From Lentisphaerae bacterium GWF2_49_21 (lineage in GTDB: Bacteria > Verrucomicrobiota > Lentisphaeria > Victivallales > GWF2-50-93), in contig MHBH01000005.1 of assembly GCA_001804805.1 (NCBI GenBank), positions 62,001 through 126,000 of the forward strand: DNA of 64,000 nucleotides, given 5' to 3'. Both the position numbers and the translations under genes were made by a program. Positions 42,145-49,968 of this stretch are shown here, piece after piece (position 1 is the first letter of the stretch; every line of letters begins with the position of its first letter). The notes under the pieces were generated by a model. It made no database searches and was not told the origin of the DNA. It saw only the letters and a list, made by a program, of their open reading frames with translations.

Positions 42145-43093
42145 AGAAATCAAAACTGTCCTTTCGGAAGTGAAGAAGGAAGTGTCAAAGGTCATAATAG
42201 GGCAGGAACAAGTCGTCGATCTCGCCCTGGTCACCATCTTTTCGAGGGCGCATGCCCTGGTTGAAGGTGTGCCGGGCGTTGCAAAGACGCTGCTGGTGAG
42301 GACGCTTGGCAAGACAATGAACTGTGATTTCAAGAGGATACAGTTTACGCCTGATCTGATGCCGAGCGACATCACAGGTACGAACGTCTACAATTTCCAC
42401 CGCCAGGAATTCAACCTTGTCAGGGGGCCGGTCTTCACGACATTCCTGCTTGCCGACGAGATAAACCGTGCGCCGGCGAAGACCCAGTCGGCGCTTCTGC
42501 AGTGCATGCAGGAGAGGAAGGTGACTATCGACGGCGAGGATTATCCCCTCAGCGGGACCTTCACTGTGTTTGCAACACAGAATCCGATCGAATATGAAGG
42601 CACGTATCCGCTGCCAGAAGCTGAAAAGGACAGGTTCATGCTGAAGATACCGATGAGCTATCCTGATGAAGGCGGTGAGAAGGAGCTTGCCAGGAGGATG
42701 ATGGTCAACGATTCGCCTGAGAAGACGCTCGAGGCCGGAAAAGTTTCACAGATCATTGCAATGGACAAGCTCTTCTCATTCCAGGAATCCTTCGCCGGGT
42801 TCACGATAAAGGAGGAGATCGTCGATTATCTGGTGAAGATAGTCAGGCTGACCCGTTCACATGATTCTGTCCTTGTCGGTGCAGGGCCCAGGGCCACACA
42901 GGCCTTCCTAATCGGATCGAGGGTTCTTGCCGCCCTTAACGGCAGGGATTTTGTGACGCCCGACGATGTGAAGTTCCTTGCGGAACCGATCCTCGGACAT
43001 CGTCTTGTACTTAGGCCTGAATATGAGATTGAAGGCCTTACAGTGTCGGAGGTCATCAGAAGAATACTCGAGGAGGTTGCGATACCAAGATGA
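42131..43093 (+). CDS. MoxR-family AAA+ ATPase
   Basis: 320 residues. Walker A is EGVPGVAKTLL (about 45-53); Walker B and sensor blocks are FLLADEINRAPAKTQSALLQ and FATQNPIEYEGTYPLPEAEK, as in MoxR ATPases. These act as chaperones or remodelling factors, often with DUF58/VWA partners, in assembly of enzymes or the envelope. Here the DUF58 gene follows directly with an ATGA overlap. The protein is cytoplasmic. Confidence 0.95.
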   Translation: MEKLEEIKTVLSEVKKEVSKVIIGQEQVVDLALVTIFSRAHALVEGVPGVAKTLLVRTLGKTMNCDFKRIQFTPDLMPSDITGTNVYNFHRQEFNLVRGPVFTTFLLADEINRAPAKTQSALLQCMQERKVTIDGEDYPLSGTFTVFATQNPIEYEGTYPLPEAEKDRFMLKIPMSYPDEGGEKELARRMMVNDSPEKTLEAGKVSQIIAMDKLFSFQESFAGFTIKEEIVDYLVKIVRLTRSHDSVLVGAGPRATQAFLIGSRVLAALNGRDFVTPDDVKFLAEPILGHRLVLRPEYEIEGLTVSEVIRRILEEVAIPR

Positions 43094-44406
43094 AGCTGAT
43101 TCCAAGGAACATCATAATATGGACAGCGGTGCTCCTGCCGTTTTCCGCAGCCGCCATGCACAATGCCGCCGCATGCGCCTTCCTTGTTTCAGCCTTCCTG
43201 ATCCTTCTCGCCATGGCGGTACTGGACTTCCTTTTTTTAAGCAGGAGCATGCGGAAGATCAGTGTTGAAGCTCCGGAGATATCACGGTTCTCGCTTCTTC
43301 ATGAGAGCCAGATCGACTTCAGGCTCCTCAATACCGGAGACAGTCCTGCAACAGTGCGTTTTGCGGCGCTCATGCCTTCAGCTTTCAAGAATGTGGAGAC
43401 GGATTTCCAGACCGTAGTCCCGGGGGCGTCGATGGTCAAGGCCGGCTGGAGATGTATTCCACAGGAGAGGGGGCTGGTCTCTTCCCTCAGATGCATTGTC
43501 GAGATGAACTCCATGATAGGGCTGTGGACAGGACGCGCCGACAGGAATGTCGCCACGGAAATCAGGATCTACCCCGACATCCATTCCGAGAGGAAAGGCC
43601 TGGCGGCATATCTTCTCAACAGGAATTTCTACGGCGTCCACGTATTCAAAATGTTCGGGCAGGGCAGGGAGTTCGACAAGCTCCGCGACTATATCCACGG
43701 CGACAGCTACAACATAATCTCATGGAAGGCGACAGCCAGGAAATCCGTTCCGGTGAGCAAGGTCTTCCAGGTTGAAAGGACCCAGGAAATCTATGCGATA
43801 ATGGATACCGGCAGGTTCAGCGGGCGCACTACCGGAGGCTGCGCGGTTATTGAAAGATATCTCTCTTCGGCGCTGGTGCTCGGACTTGCCGCTGAAAGGC
43901 AGGGGGACCTTTTCGGACTCATGTCATTCGATAAGAAAGTCGAAAACTTTGTGCGCGCCAGGAACGGAAAGACACACTATAATTCCTGCAGGGAGGCCGT
44001 CTTCAGGCTGAAGCCGAAGCCTGTCTCCCCTGATTATCATGCGCTTTTCTCCTTCATAAGGACACGTCTCAGGAGAAGGGCGATGCTTGTGTTCCTGACA
44101 GATCTGGACGACTCGGTGCTTGCCGAATCATTCGCTGAAGGAATAGGACTTATAAGCAGGCAGCATCTATGCCTCGTCCTTTCGCCATCCGCTCCCGCCG
44201 CCGGACCTATGTTCGAAGGGGAGCCGGTCAAGTCTGTCGATGAGATCTACGGCCGGCTCGCAAACCATATGAACTGGGCCGACATGATGATCCTGAAAAA
44301 CAACCTTTCAAAAAGAGGCGTCCATTTCCAGCTCGTGAAACCTGATGATCTGGGACGCAGCGCCATCGCTGCATATCTCCAGATAAAGGAAAGGCAGCTC
44401 ATATGA
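43090..44406 (+). CDS. DUF58 domain protein
   Basis: 438 residues. Two N-terminal transmembrane helices (about 8-50) precede a beta-rich region and the DUF58 core: GQGREFDKLRDYIHGDSYNI then ISWKATARKSVPVSKVFQVE. A VWA-like segment follows (IYAIMDTGRFSG, AMLVFLTDLDD). DUF58 proteins partner with MoxR ATPases. Its ATG overlaps moxR, and its end overlaps the SpoIIM-like gene by ATGA. A role in envelope assembly is inferred from the cluster. Confidence 0.93.
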   Translation: MKLIPRNIIIWTAVLLPFSAAAMHNAAACAFLVSAFLILLAMAVLDFLFLSRSMRKISVEAPEISRFSLLHESQIDFRLLNTGDSPATVRFAALMPSAFKNVETDFQTVVPGASMVKAGWRCIPQERGLVSSLRCIVEMNSMIGLWTGRADRNVATEIRIYPDIHSERKGLAAYLLNRNFYGVHVFKMFGQGREFDKLRDYIHGDSYNIISWKATARKSVPVSKVFQVERTQEIYAIMDTGRFSGRTTGGCAVIERYLSSALVLGLAAERQGDLFGLMSFDKKVENFVRARNGKTHYNSCREAVFRLKPKPVSPDYHALFSFIRTRLRRRAMLVFLTDLDDSVLAESFAEGIGLISRQHLCLVLSPSAPAAGPMFEGEPVKSVDEIYGRLANHMNWADMMILKNNLSKRGVHFQLVKPDDLGRSAIAAYLQIKERQLI

Positions 44407-45419
44407 TCCTTGACGTGGAAAGATTCATTTCAAACAATGAGCAGTCCTGGAAGGAGCTCGAGGAGCTTCTGGACGTGTTTGACGCCGGCGTCGGGAGCGG
44501 AATACCACTCGAAAAAGCAAGGCGTCTCCACTATCTCTATGAAAAGGTGTCGGACGACCTTGTGAAGATTTCCACGTTGTCAGGTGAGAAGGTGCTGACG
44601 AAATATCTGGGCAACCTGGTTTCAAGGGCGTATTCCAGGATACACACACGGAAACACGGCATGGCCGACATTGCACTGAAGAAATGGTTTTTTGAGACTT
44701 TTCCGCGGACCTTCAGACGGAATATCCTGTTCTTCCATCTTTCCCTTTTCATCACGATGTTTGGCTTTGCCATAGGAGGCGTCGCACTTTTCGCAGATCC
44801 TTCTTCAAAGGAGATCCTTATCCCGGAACAGTTCTATCATCTGAGGATCAGCCCCAGGGAGAGAATAGTCAGGGAGGAGAAGAACAATGGGGCAAAGATG
44901 CTTGAAAACAGGCAGTCGCAGTTTGCCGCATTCCTGATGACAAACAATATAAGGGTGTCGATAAACGCATTTGCCATGGGAATACTTTTCGGACTCGGCA
45001 CCGTCCTGATACTTTTCTACAACGGTGTCCTGCTGGGGGCAATATGCATCGATTATATCAGCGGAGGCGGATCTGCATTCCTGTTCGGCTGGCTGCTGCC
45101 CCATGGAGTGGTGGAGATTCCGGCCATCCTGATAGCCGGACAGGCCGGTCTCATCCTCGGGAAATCGATACTTAAGCCTGAAGGGACGGGCAGGATTGCA
45201 AGCCTGAAGAGGCATATGGGGGATCTCGTCACACTCATTTGCGGCTGTGCGATGCTGCTGGTCTGGGCGGGAATAGTGGAATCTTTTTTCTCGCAGTACC
45301 ACTGGCCGGTGATCCCGTATTACGCAAAGATAACTTTTGGAATCGTAGAGCTGGTCGTGCTGTCCTGCTACCTGATGTTTTCAGGCGCGGAATCAGCCCG
45401 GATCGAAAAGGAGAAGTAA
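44403..45419 (+). CDS. SpoIIM-family (stage II sporulation M-like) membrane protein
   Basis: 338 residues. The N-terminal ~90 residues are helical and soluble. Several membrane helices follow, with the family signature NNIRVSINAFAMGILFGLGT and LLPHGVVEIPAILIAGQAGL. SpoIIM in Bacillus works in engulfment, but homologues in non-sporulating bacteria occur in this MoxR/DUF58 setting. No sporulation genes are seen here. Both ends overlap neighbours (ATGA and TAATG). Confidence 0.9.
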   Translation: MILDVERFISNNEQSWKELEELLDVFDAGVGSGIPLEKARRLHYLYEKVSDDLVKISTLSGEKVLTKYLGNLVSRAYSRIHTRKHGMADIALKKWFFETFPRTFRRNILFFHLSLFITMFGFAIGGVALFADPSSKEILIPEQFYHLRISPRERIVREEKNNGAKMLENRQSQFAAFLMTNNIRVSINAFAMGILFGLGTVLILFYNGVLLGAICIDYISGGGSAFLFGWLLPHGVVEIPAILIAGQAGLILGKSILKPEGTGRIASLKRHMGDLVTLICGCAMLLVWAGIVESFFSQYHWPVIPYYAKITFGIVELVVLSCYLMFSGAESARIEKEK

Positions 45420-46180
45420 TGGTTGGTGCAAGGACAAATCTTCTTGAGGTCGCGACGCCGGAAGGTGTGAGCTTCTCCATTGCTCTTGCCGGGCCCGCAT
45501 CCAGATGCACAGCCTGGCTCATAGATCTCGCATGCATCATCGCCCTCCAGAGCTTGCTGACCCTTCCCTTGAAGCTGCTTAATCTCATATCGGTGGATTT
45601 CGCCACCGCCCTTTCCATAATACTCTATTTTGCCATAAGCATCCTTTATGGCATCATGCTGGAATGGTTCTGGGATGGACGCACTGTCGGAAAGAGAATC
45701 CTCCATCTGCGCGTGATGGACATGGAAGGATTGAGGCTCCAGTTCTCACAGGTGATGGTAAGGAACCTCCTCCGAGTGGTTGATGTCCTTCCTGCCTTCT
45801 ACCTGCTTGGTGGAACATTCTGCCTGGTTTCAAGAAATTACCAGAGGCTCGGGGATCTTGCGGCACGGACTGTTGTGGTCAGGGAGACCAGGACCGACGT
45901 GCCGGATATAACCGGGATCATGCCGGAAAAATATAACTCCTTCAAGGCGTATCCCCACCTTGTCGCCAGGGCCAGGGAGAACATATCCCCGGAAAATGCG
46001 GCCCTCCTCCAGGACGCCCTCCTCAGGAGGAATACACTTTCACCGGAGGTGAGGAACGAGGTATATGCGGAATTCGCCGGGTATTTCAAGGGACTGTGCG
46101 AGTTTCCCCAGGAGGCGACTGATGGCCTCTCGGACGAACGATATCTGAGAAACCTCGTGGAAATACTTTTTGTGAGGTGA
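45419..46180 (+). CDS. RDD-family membrane protein
   Basis: 253 residues from the ATG at 45419, which overlaps the previous stop (TAATG) and has AAAAGGAG upstream; the ORF-track start at 45239 is inside spoIIM. RDD features: ASRCTAWLIDLACIIALQ, WDGRTVGKRILHLRVMD and QRLGDLAARTVVVRET. The C-terminal ~85 residues are a soluble helical domain. It is the last gene of the MoxR operon; RDD proteins are regular members of such clusters. Confidence 0.9.
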   Translation: MVGARTNLLEVATPEGVSFSIALAGPASRCTAWLIDLACIIALQSLLTLPLKLLNLISVDFATALSIILYFAISILYGIMLEWFWDGRTVGKRILHLRVMDMEGLRLQFSQVMVRNLLRVVDVLPAFYLLGGTFCLVSRNYQRLGDLAARTVVVRETRTDVPDITGIMPEKYNSFKAYPHLVARARENISPENAALLQDALLRRNTLSPEVRNEVYAEFAGYFKGLCEFPQEATDGLSDERYLRNLVEILFVR

Positions 46181-46284
46181 CATGTTTCAAGGAATTACCG
46201 GATCCCTGAGATGAAAAAAGGCACAGAAGGTATAGATTAGGGGAATCCCTGGAAATTGAAAATATTTTTGAAAGGATATTACAT

Positions 46285-46797
46285 ATGGAAAAGAAACAGC
46301 ACACAATATCGGTTCTCGTCGAGAACAAGTTCGGAGTCCTTGCGAGAGTCGCAGGACTTTTCAGCGGAAGAGGCTACAATATCGAGTCCCTGTCGGTCAA
46401 TTCGACAAATGATCCCGCAGTCTCCAAGATGACCATTGTCACGGTTGGCGATGACGCCATAATCGAGCAGATCGACAAGCAGCTCAACAAGCTTGTCGAC
46501 GTGATCAAGGTCATCGATCTCACCGGCAGCGAATTCATCGAGCGCGAACTCATGCTCATCAAGGTAAAGGCCTCCGGGAGGAACAGGGCCGAAGTCATAC
46601 AGATCACCGAGATCTTCCAGGGGAAAATAGTCACTGTCCACAAGAACGAGCTTGGCATCGAGCTTTCCGGATCAGCGCAGAAGATAGAGGACTTCATTAA
46701 CATGATGAAGGACTTCGGCGTCATTGAGCTGGCCCGTACCGGCCGTGTCGCGATCGCCCGCAATCCCGGCGACAGCGCGAATTATTCGAAGAAATGA
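46285..46797 (+). CDS. ilvH: Acetolactate synthase small (regulatory) subunit
   Basis: 170 residues. An N-terminal ACT domain (HTISVLVENKFGVLARVAGL, FSGRGYNIESLSV) and the conserved C-terminal domain are complete. It binds valine and regulates the catalytic subunit IlvB in branched-chain amino acid synthesis. AAAGGAT precedes the ATG. No ilvB or ilvC is adjacent in this window, which is unusual because ilvB-ilvH are normally together. It lies alone 104 nt after the MoxR operon. Confidence 0.95.
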   Translation: MEKKQHTISVLVENKFGVLARVAGLFSGRGYNIESLSVNSTNDPAVSKMTIVTVGDDAIIEQIDKQLNKLVDVIKVIDLTGSEFIERELMLIKVKASGRNRAEVIQITEIFQGKIVTVHKNELGIELSGSAQKIEDFINMMKDFGVIELARTGRVAIARNPGDSANYSKK

Positions 46798-46888
46798 TAT
46801 TCGGAAGAGAGGGGGCTCAATGGTTTCATACAATATAACTTTGTGCCTCTGTGCCTTTGTGGTGAAAGCATGAAACATGCCTCACGGC

Positions 46889-46960
46889 ATTGACTACAAA
46901 CGAATTGCAAAAACAATTCGGAATTTGTTCGTAGTTAAGCTCGCAAGAGCTGTTATTGTG
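46889..46960. repeat. GCAA-loop hairpin repeat with palindromic leader
   Basis: ACTACAAACGAATTG (46892-46906) faces CAATTCGGAATTTGTTCGTA (46914-46933), then the core AGCTC-GCAA-GAGCT (46938-46951). It is related to 11993-12061 and lies in the gene-free leader of the phosphodiesterase-like gene. The ORF-track extension upstream of 47057 is a translation of this repeat. Confidence 0.6.
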
Positions 46961-47056
46961 TTCTTCTTTGTTTGTCCTCCTTTGAAGGCTGGAACTTGTT
47001 TGAGATTTGGGTGTTTGGAATTTGGAACTTGTAAAACGAGATATGACGGTGCAGAC

Positions 47057-48334
47057 ATGAAGCTTTTAGTCGTCCAGGTTGCCGCCCTCAGCTATGATTT
47101 CTGGCAGAAGCACGCCAGCGCGGACTTCTGGAAAAAACTCAACAAGAAAAACATCAAGACAATTTTTCCCGCTCTGACGTGCCCTGTCCAGGCAAGCTTC
47201 CGTACTGGACTCCCTCCCGCCGAACATGGTATGATCGCAAACGGTTTTTTCTACAAGAAGCTCTGCAAGACTTTTTTCTGGGAGCAGTCGTCCGCCATAT
47301 ATGACGGTAAGAGGATATGGGACAAGTTCCGCAGAAACGGCGGGACTGTCGGGCAGATATGCTGGCAGCAGAGCATCGGGCGCGACAGCGACCTGATCCT
47401 GTCGCCTGCGCCGATACACAAGCATCACGGGGGCATGATACAGGACTTCTATTCCAAGCCGGACGGACTTTATTCCCTGCTGTGCACCGAGATAGGGCAG
47501 GATTTCAACCTGCGTTCATACTGGGGGCCGTTTACTTCGATTGAATCGACAAAGTGGATCGCATCGGCTGCGGCCAAGCTCCTTGTCTCTGACGGGGCTA
47601 CGGATCTGTTGCTGGTCTATCTTCCTCATCTCGACTACGATCTCCAGAAATTCGGGCCTGACAGCCAGAAGGCAAAGGATGCTTTTATACAGGCTGAAAA
47701 GGAAGTAGAAAAGCTTTTTGCCGCGGCAAAACTTGCCGGATATGAGATGCTGCTCTTTGGAGATTACGCCATAACAGCGGCGGAGCAGCCGATATTTCCG
47801 AACAGGATCCTGTGGGACGCCGGATTCTTCGTGGAAAGGAATGTCCAGGGTCGTTTATATCCAGACCTGTACGCCTCAAGGGCTTTTGCGATGGTGGACC
47901 ACCAGATCGCCCACATCTACCTTGCAGACAAGAGCGAGATCGGAGCCGTGGCAGAACTTTTTGACGATGTCAAAGGCCTCCTGAGGATCCTTACCCGGAA
48001 TGAAATGAATAATGAACGATGCGGCGACATTATCATGGAAGCGGCTGCGGGCAGCTGGTTCTCCTACAAGTGGTGGGACCATCCTTCCGAAGCCCCGGAC
48101 TATGCGACTCATGTCGACATCCACAACAAGCCCGGCTTCGATCCCTGCGAGCTTTTCATGTCCCTCTGGCCGCCGATGAGCGTTGAGCAGGACGATACGA
48201 AGATCAAGGGAACCCACGGCTCCTCGTACCTTCCGGAGCATGACGTCTTCTGCGGCACAACCTTTGAACTGGACAGCAATATCTCCTCGCTCCTCGACGC
48301 GTCGGTGATGGTCGGAGCGATGCTGGAGAAATAA
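47057..48334 (+). CDS. Alkaline-phosphatase-superfamily phosphodiesterase/pyrophosphatase-like
   Basis: 425 residues from the ATG at 47057. The fold signature is present: the nucleophile Thr in FPALTCPVQASFRTGLPPAE then HG; metal ligands in YLPHLDYDLQK, LFGDYAI, MVDHQIAHIY and GTHGSSYLPEHD. These match type I phosphodiesterase/nucleotide pyrophosphatase relatives. There is no signal peptide, so it is probably cytoplasmic. Substrate unknown. The upstream part of the ORF-track frame is repeat sequence and is excluded. Confidence 0.85.
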   Translation: MKLLVVQVAALSYDFWQKHASADFWKKLNKKNIKTIFPALTCPVQASFRTGLPPAEHGMIANGFFYKKLCKTFFWEQSSAIYDGKRIWDKFRRNGGTVGQICWQQSIGRDSDLILSPAPIHKHHGGMIQDFYSKPDGLYSLLCTEIGQDFNLRSYWGPFTSIESTKWIASAAAKLLVSDGATDLLLVYLPHLDYDLQKFGPDSQKAKDAFIQAEKEVEKLFAAAKLAGYEMLLFGDYAITAAEQPIFPNRILWDAGFFVERNVQGRLYPDLYASRAFAMVDHQIAHIYLADKSEIGAVAELFDDVKGLLRILTRNEMNNERCGDIIMEAAAGSWFSYKWWDHPSEAPDYATHVDIHNKPGFDPCELFMSLWPPMSVEQDDTKIKGTHGSSYLPEHDVFCGTTFELDSNISSLLDASVMVGAMLEK

Positions 48335-48467
48335 GGAAAGACGGAATGACCAATATTCAACAAGGAATTTCCAATATCCAAATGAATCGACAAATTAATT
48401 TTCTCTTGGATTGCACTTCATCATTCGATGTTCCGTGTTCGATATTGGATATTCGGAAGGATTGATC

Positions 48468-49442
48468 ATGAGCAGTTCCGTCCAGTGCAGCCTGTGCCCG
48501 AGATACTGCATCATCATGCCCGGACAGAGCGGGGAATGCAGGGTCAGGGTGAACATCGACGGCAAGCTGACCTCGGTTGTCTACGGCTTTCCTTGCTCCA
48601 TAAACGTAGATCCAATAGAGAAGAAGCCGTGCTTCCATTTCTTCCCTGGGACAAAGTCTCTTTCCACGGCGACCGTCGGATGCAATCTGCACTGCCTGAA
48701 CTGCCAGAACTGGGAGATCTCGCAGACCAATCCCGAGGACAGCGAAGCCTACAGCTGTCCGCCGGAAAAACTCGTTGAAGCCGCTGCGAAACACAAGTGC
48801 GAGAGCATTTCCTACACGTATACGGATCCCGTGGTCTTCTATGAATATGTTTTGGATACTGCGAAACTCGCACAGGAAAAGAAGATCAGGAACGTCCTGG
48901 TGACGGCAGGATATATAAATACCAAGCCATGGAAGAATCTGCTGAAGCATGTTGATGTCGCCAGGATCGATCTGAAAGGGATCACCGAGGAATTCTACCA
49001 GAAAGTCCCGCAGGCCACCCTCAAGCCGGTTCTTGATGCGCTGGTGACCGCCAGGGAGGCCGGTGTCCATGTCGAAGTAATCAACCTGCTCATACCGACT
49101 TTGAACGACAAGTCCGAGGATATCAGGAAGCTCGTCCAGTGGATCGTGAAGAATATTGGTAAACAGACACCGATGCACTTTTCCAGGTTCTTTCCCATAT
49201 ACAAGATGAAGAATCTTCCGCCGACGCCCCTTGAGACTCTTGACCTTGCCAGGAAGATCGCCATGGAGGAGGGGCTTGAATACGTCTATATCGGCAACAT
49301 AGCGAGCAGGGAAGGACAGAACACATACTGTCCGGCCTGCAAGAAGCTTCTGATAGAACGGAATGGCTACACACTCCTGCAGAACAACCTCAAGGATGGC
49401 AAATGCCCATGCGGCAGGGAGATTTACGGCGTATGGAAATGA
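48468..49442 (+). CDS. AmmeMemoRadiSam system radical SAM enzyme
   Basis: 324 residues from the ATG at 48468 (AAGGA about 7 nt upstream). N-terminal cysteines (CSLCPRYC ... GECRVR) and the IEKKPCFHFFPGTKSLSTAT block precede the radical SAM cluster motif GCNLHCLNCQNWEIS (CX3CX2C). A C-terminal CPACKK ... CPCGREI region could bind a second cluster or zinc. The family always occurs with Memo and AMMECR1 proteins; its reaction is not established. Its stop overlaps the next small gene by ATGA. Confidence 0.93.
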   Translation: MSSSVQCSLCPRYCIIMPGQSGECRVRVNIDGKLTSVVYGFPCSINVDPIEKKPCFHFFPGTKSLSTATVGCNLHCLNCQNWEISQTNPEDSEAYSCPPEKLVEAAAKHKCESISYTYTDPVVFYEYVLDTAKLAQEKKIRNVLVTAGYINTKPWKNLLKHVDVARIDLKGITEEFYQKVPQATLKPVLDALVTAREAGVHVEVINLLIPTLNDKSEDIRKLVQWIVKNIGKQTPMHFSRFFPIYKMKNLPPTPLETLDLARKIAMEEGLEYVYIGNIASREGQNTYCPACKKLLIERNGYTLLQNNLKDGKCPCGREIYGVWK

Positions 49443-49630
49443 ACCGGAGAAGCTTTTTAAAATATTTTTTTATTCTGGCGGGTGCTGGTTGTGCTGCCGG
49501 TGCTGTCGTGTTTGATTTTACAGGAGCATGTGCTAAATCGTCGCTCATTCCCGCCAGAATAAAAGAATATAAGGGTAGAATAAGGCCCATGGGTGATGAG
49601 ATCGGTGCCGAAGGGAAATGGAACGGGTGA
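49439..49630 (+). CDS. Small twin-arginine-signal protein in the AmmeMemoRadiSam locus
   Basis: 63 residues from the ATG at 49439, overlapping the radical SAM stop by 4 nt. The N-terminus NRRSFLKYFFILAGAG fits a twin-arginine signal (RRxFLK plus hydrophobic run with AGCAAG). The mature part is short: about 35 residues, ending YKGRIRPMGDEIGAEGKWNG. I recall similar short Tat proteins with a conserved Trp-Gly ending beside this radical SAM gene in other genomes, but could not check. Its tight coupling suggests it is a partner or substrate of the radical SAM/Memo proteins. Confidence 0.7.
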   Translation: MNRRSFLKYFFILAGAGCAAGAVVFDFTGACAKSSLIPARIKEYKGRIRPMGDEIGAEGKWNG

Positions 49631-49661
49631 TTATAATAGAAATCTTATGTTGGCTGTATTT

Positions 49662-49751
49662 GATGCGTAGCATCTTTGGAGTGCGAAGCCCCTGCTTCGC
49701 TTTGAATTAAAAGCGGCACGGGGGTGCCGCAGTCCAAAGACGCTTCGCGTC
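49662..49751. repeat. Three-way-junction RNA-like repeat element
   Basis: Stems: GATGC/GCATC (49662-49674); outer TTTGGA/TCCAAA (49675-49680 and 49733-49738) enclosing GCGAAGC/GCTTCGC (49683-49700) and GCGGCAC/GTGCCGC (49713-49730); then GACGC/GCGTC (49739-49751). All arms are perfect. It lies between the Tat protein gene and the small ORF at 49810. Confidence 0.7.
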
Positions 49752-49809
49752 ATAAAGCAATATAACGGAAACTAATGCGCGTCCTTGGATGTGTTTATAG
49801 GAGCAAAAC

Positions 49810-49968
49810 ATGAAAAATAATAGTATCTTTGCGGCAGAGGCAAAACAGAAGAAAAAGGCAAGGGAAATCCTTGGTGTTCTAAAGAGGATAAGAAGTAATC
49901 AAGCTGAATGTGTTCCTTCAAATAAATTAACCGCCAGGGAAATGGTGAATGCAGGGAGGAAAAGATGA
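49810..49968 (+). CDS. Small basic protein upstream of the Memo-AMMECR1 gene
   Basis: 52 residues, too short for the ORF track: starts MKNNSIFAAEAKQKKKAREI, ends KLTAREMVNAGRKR. AGGAG lies about 6 nt before the ATG, and the stop overlaps the Memo gene start by ATGA, so it is almost certainly translated. It is rich in Lys/Arg and probably helical. The family is not recognised; it faintly resembles the tails of small antitoxins, but the evidence is weak. Confidence 0.65.
   Translation: MKNNSIFAAEAKQKKKAREILGVLKRIRSNQAECVPSNKLTAREMVNAGRKR

Noticed and set aside
46877-47056. 60-residue N-terminal extension of the phosphodiesterase-like protein
   Set aside because: It is a translation of the GCAA-type repeat and adjacent simple text; family similarity starts at 47057.
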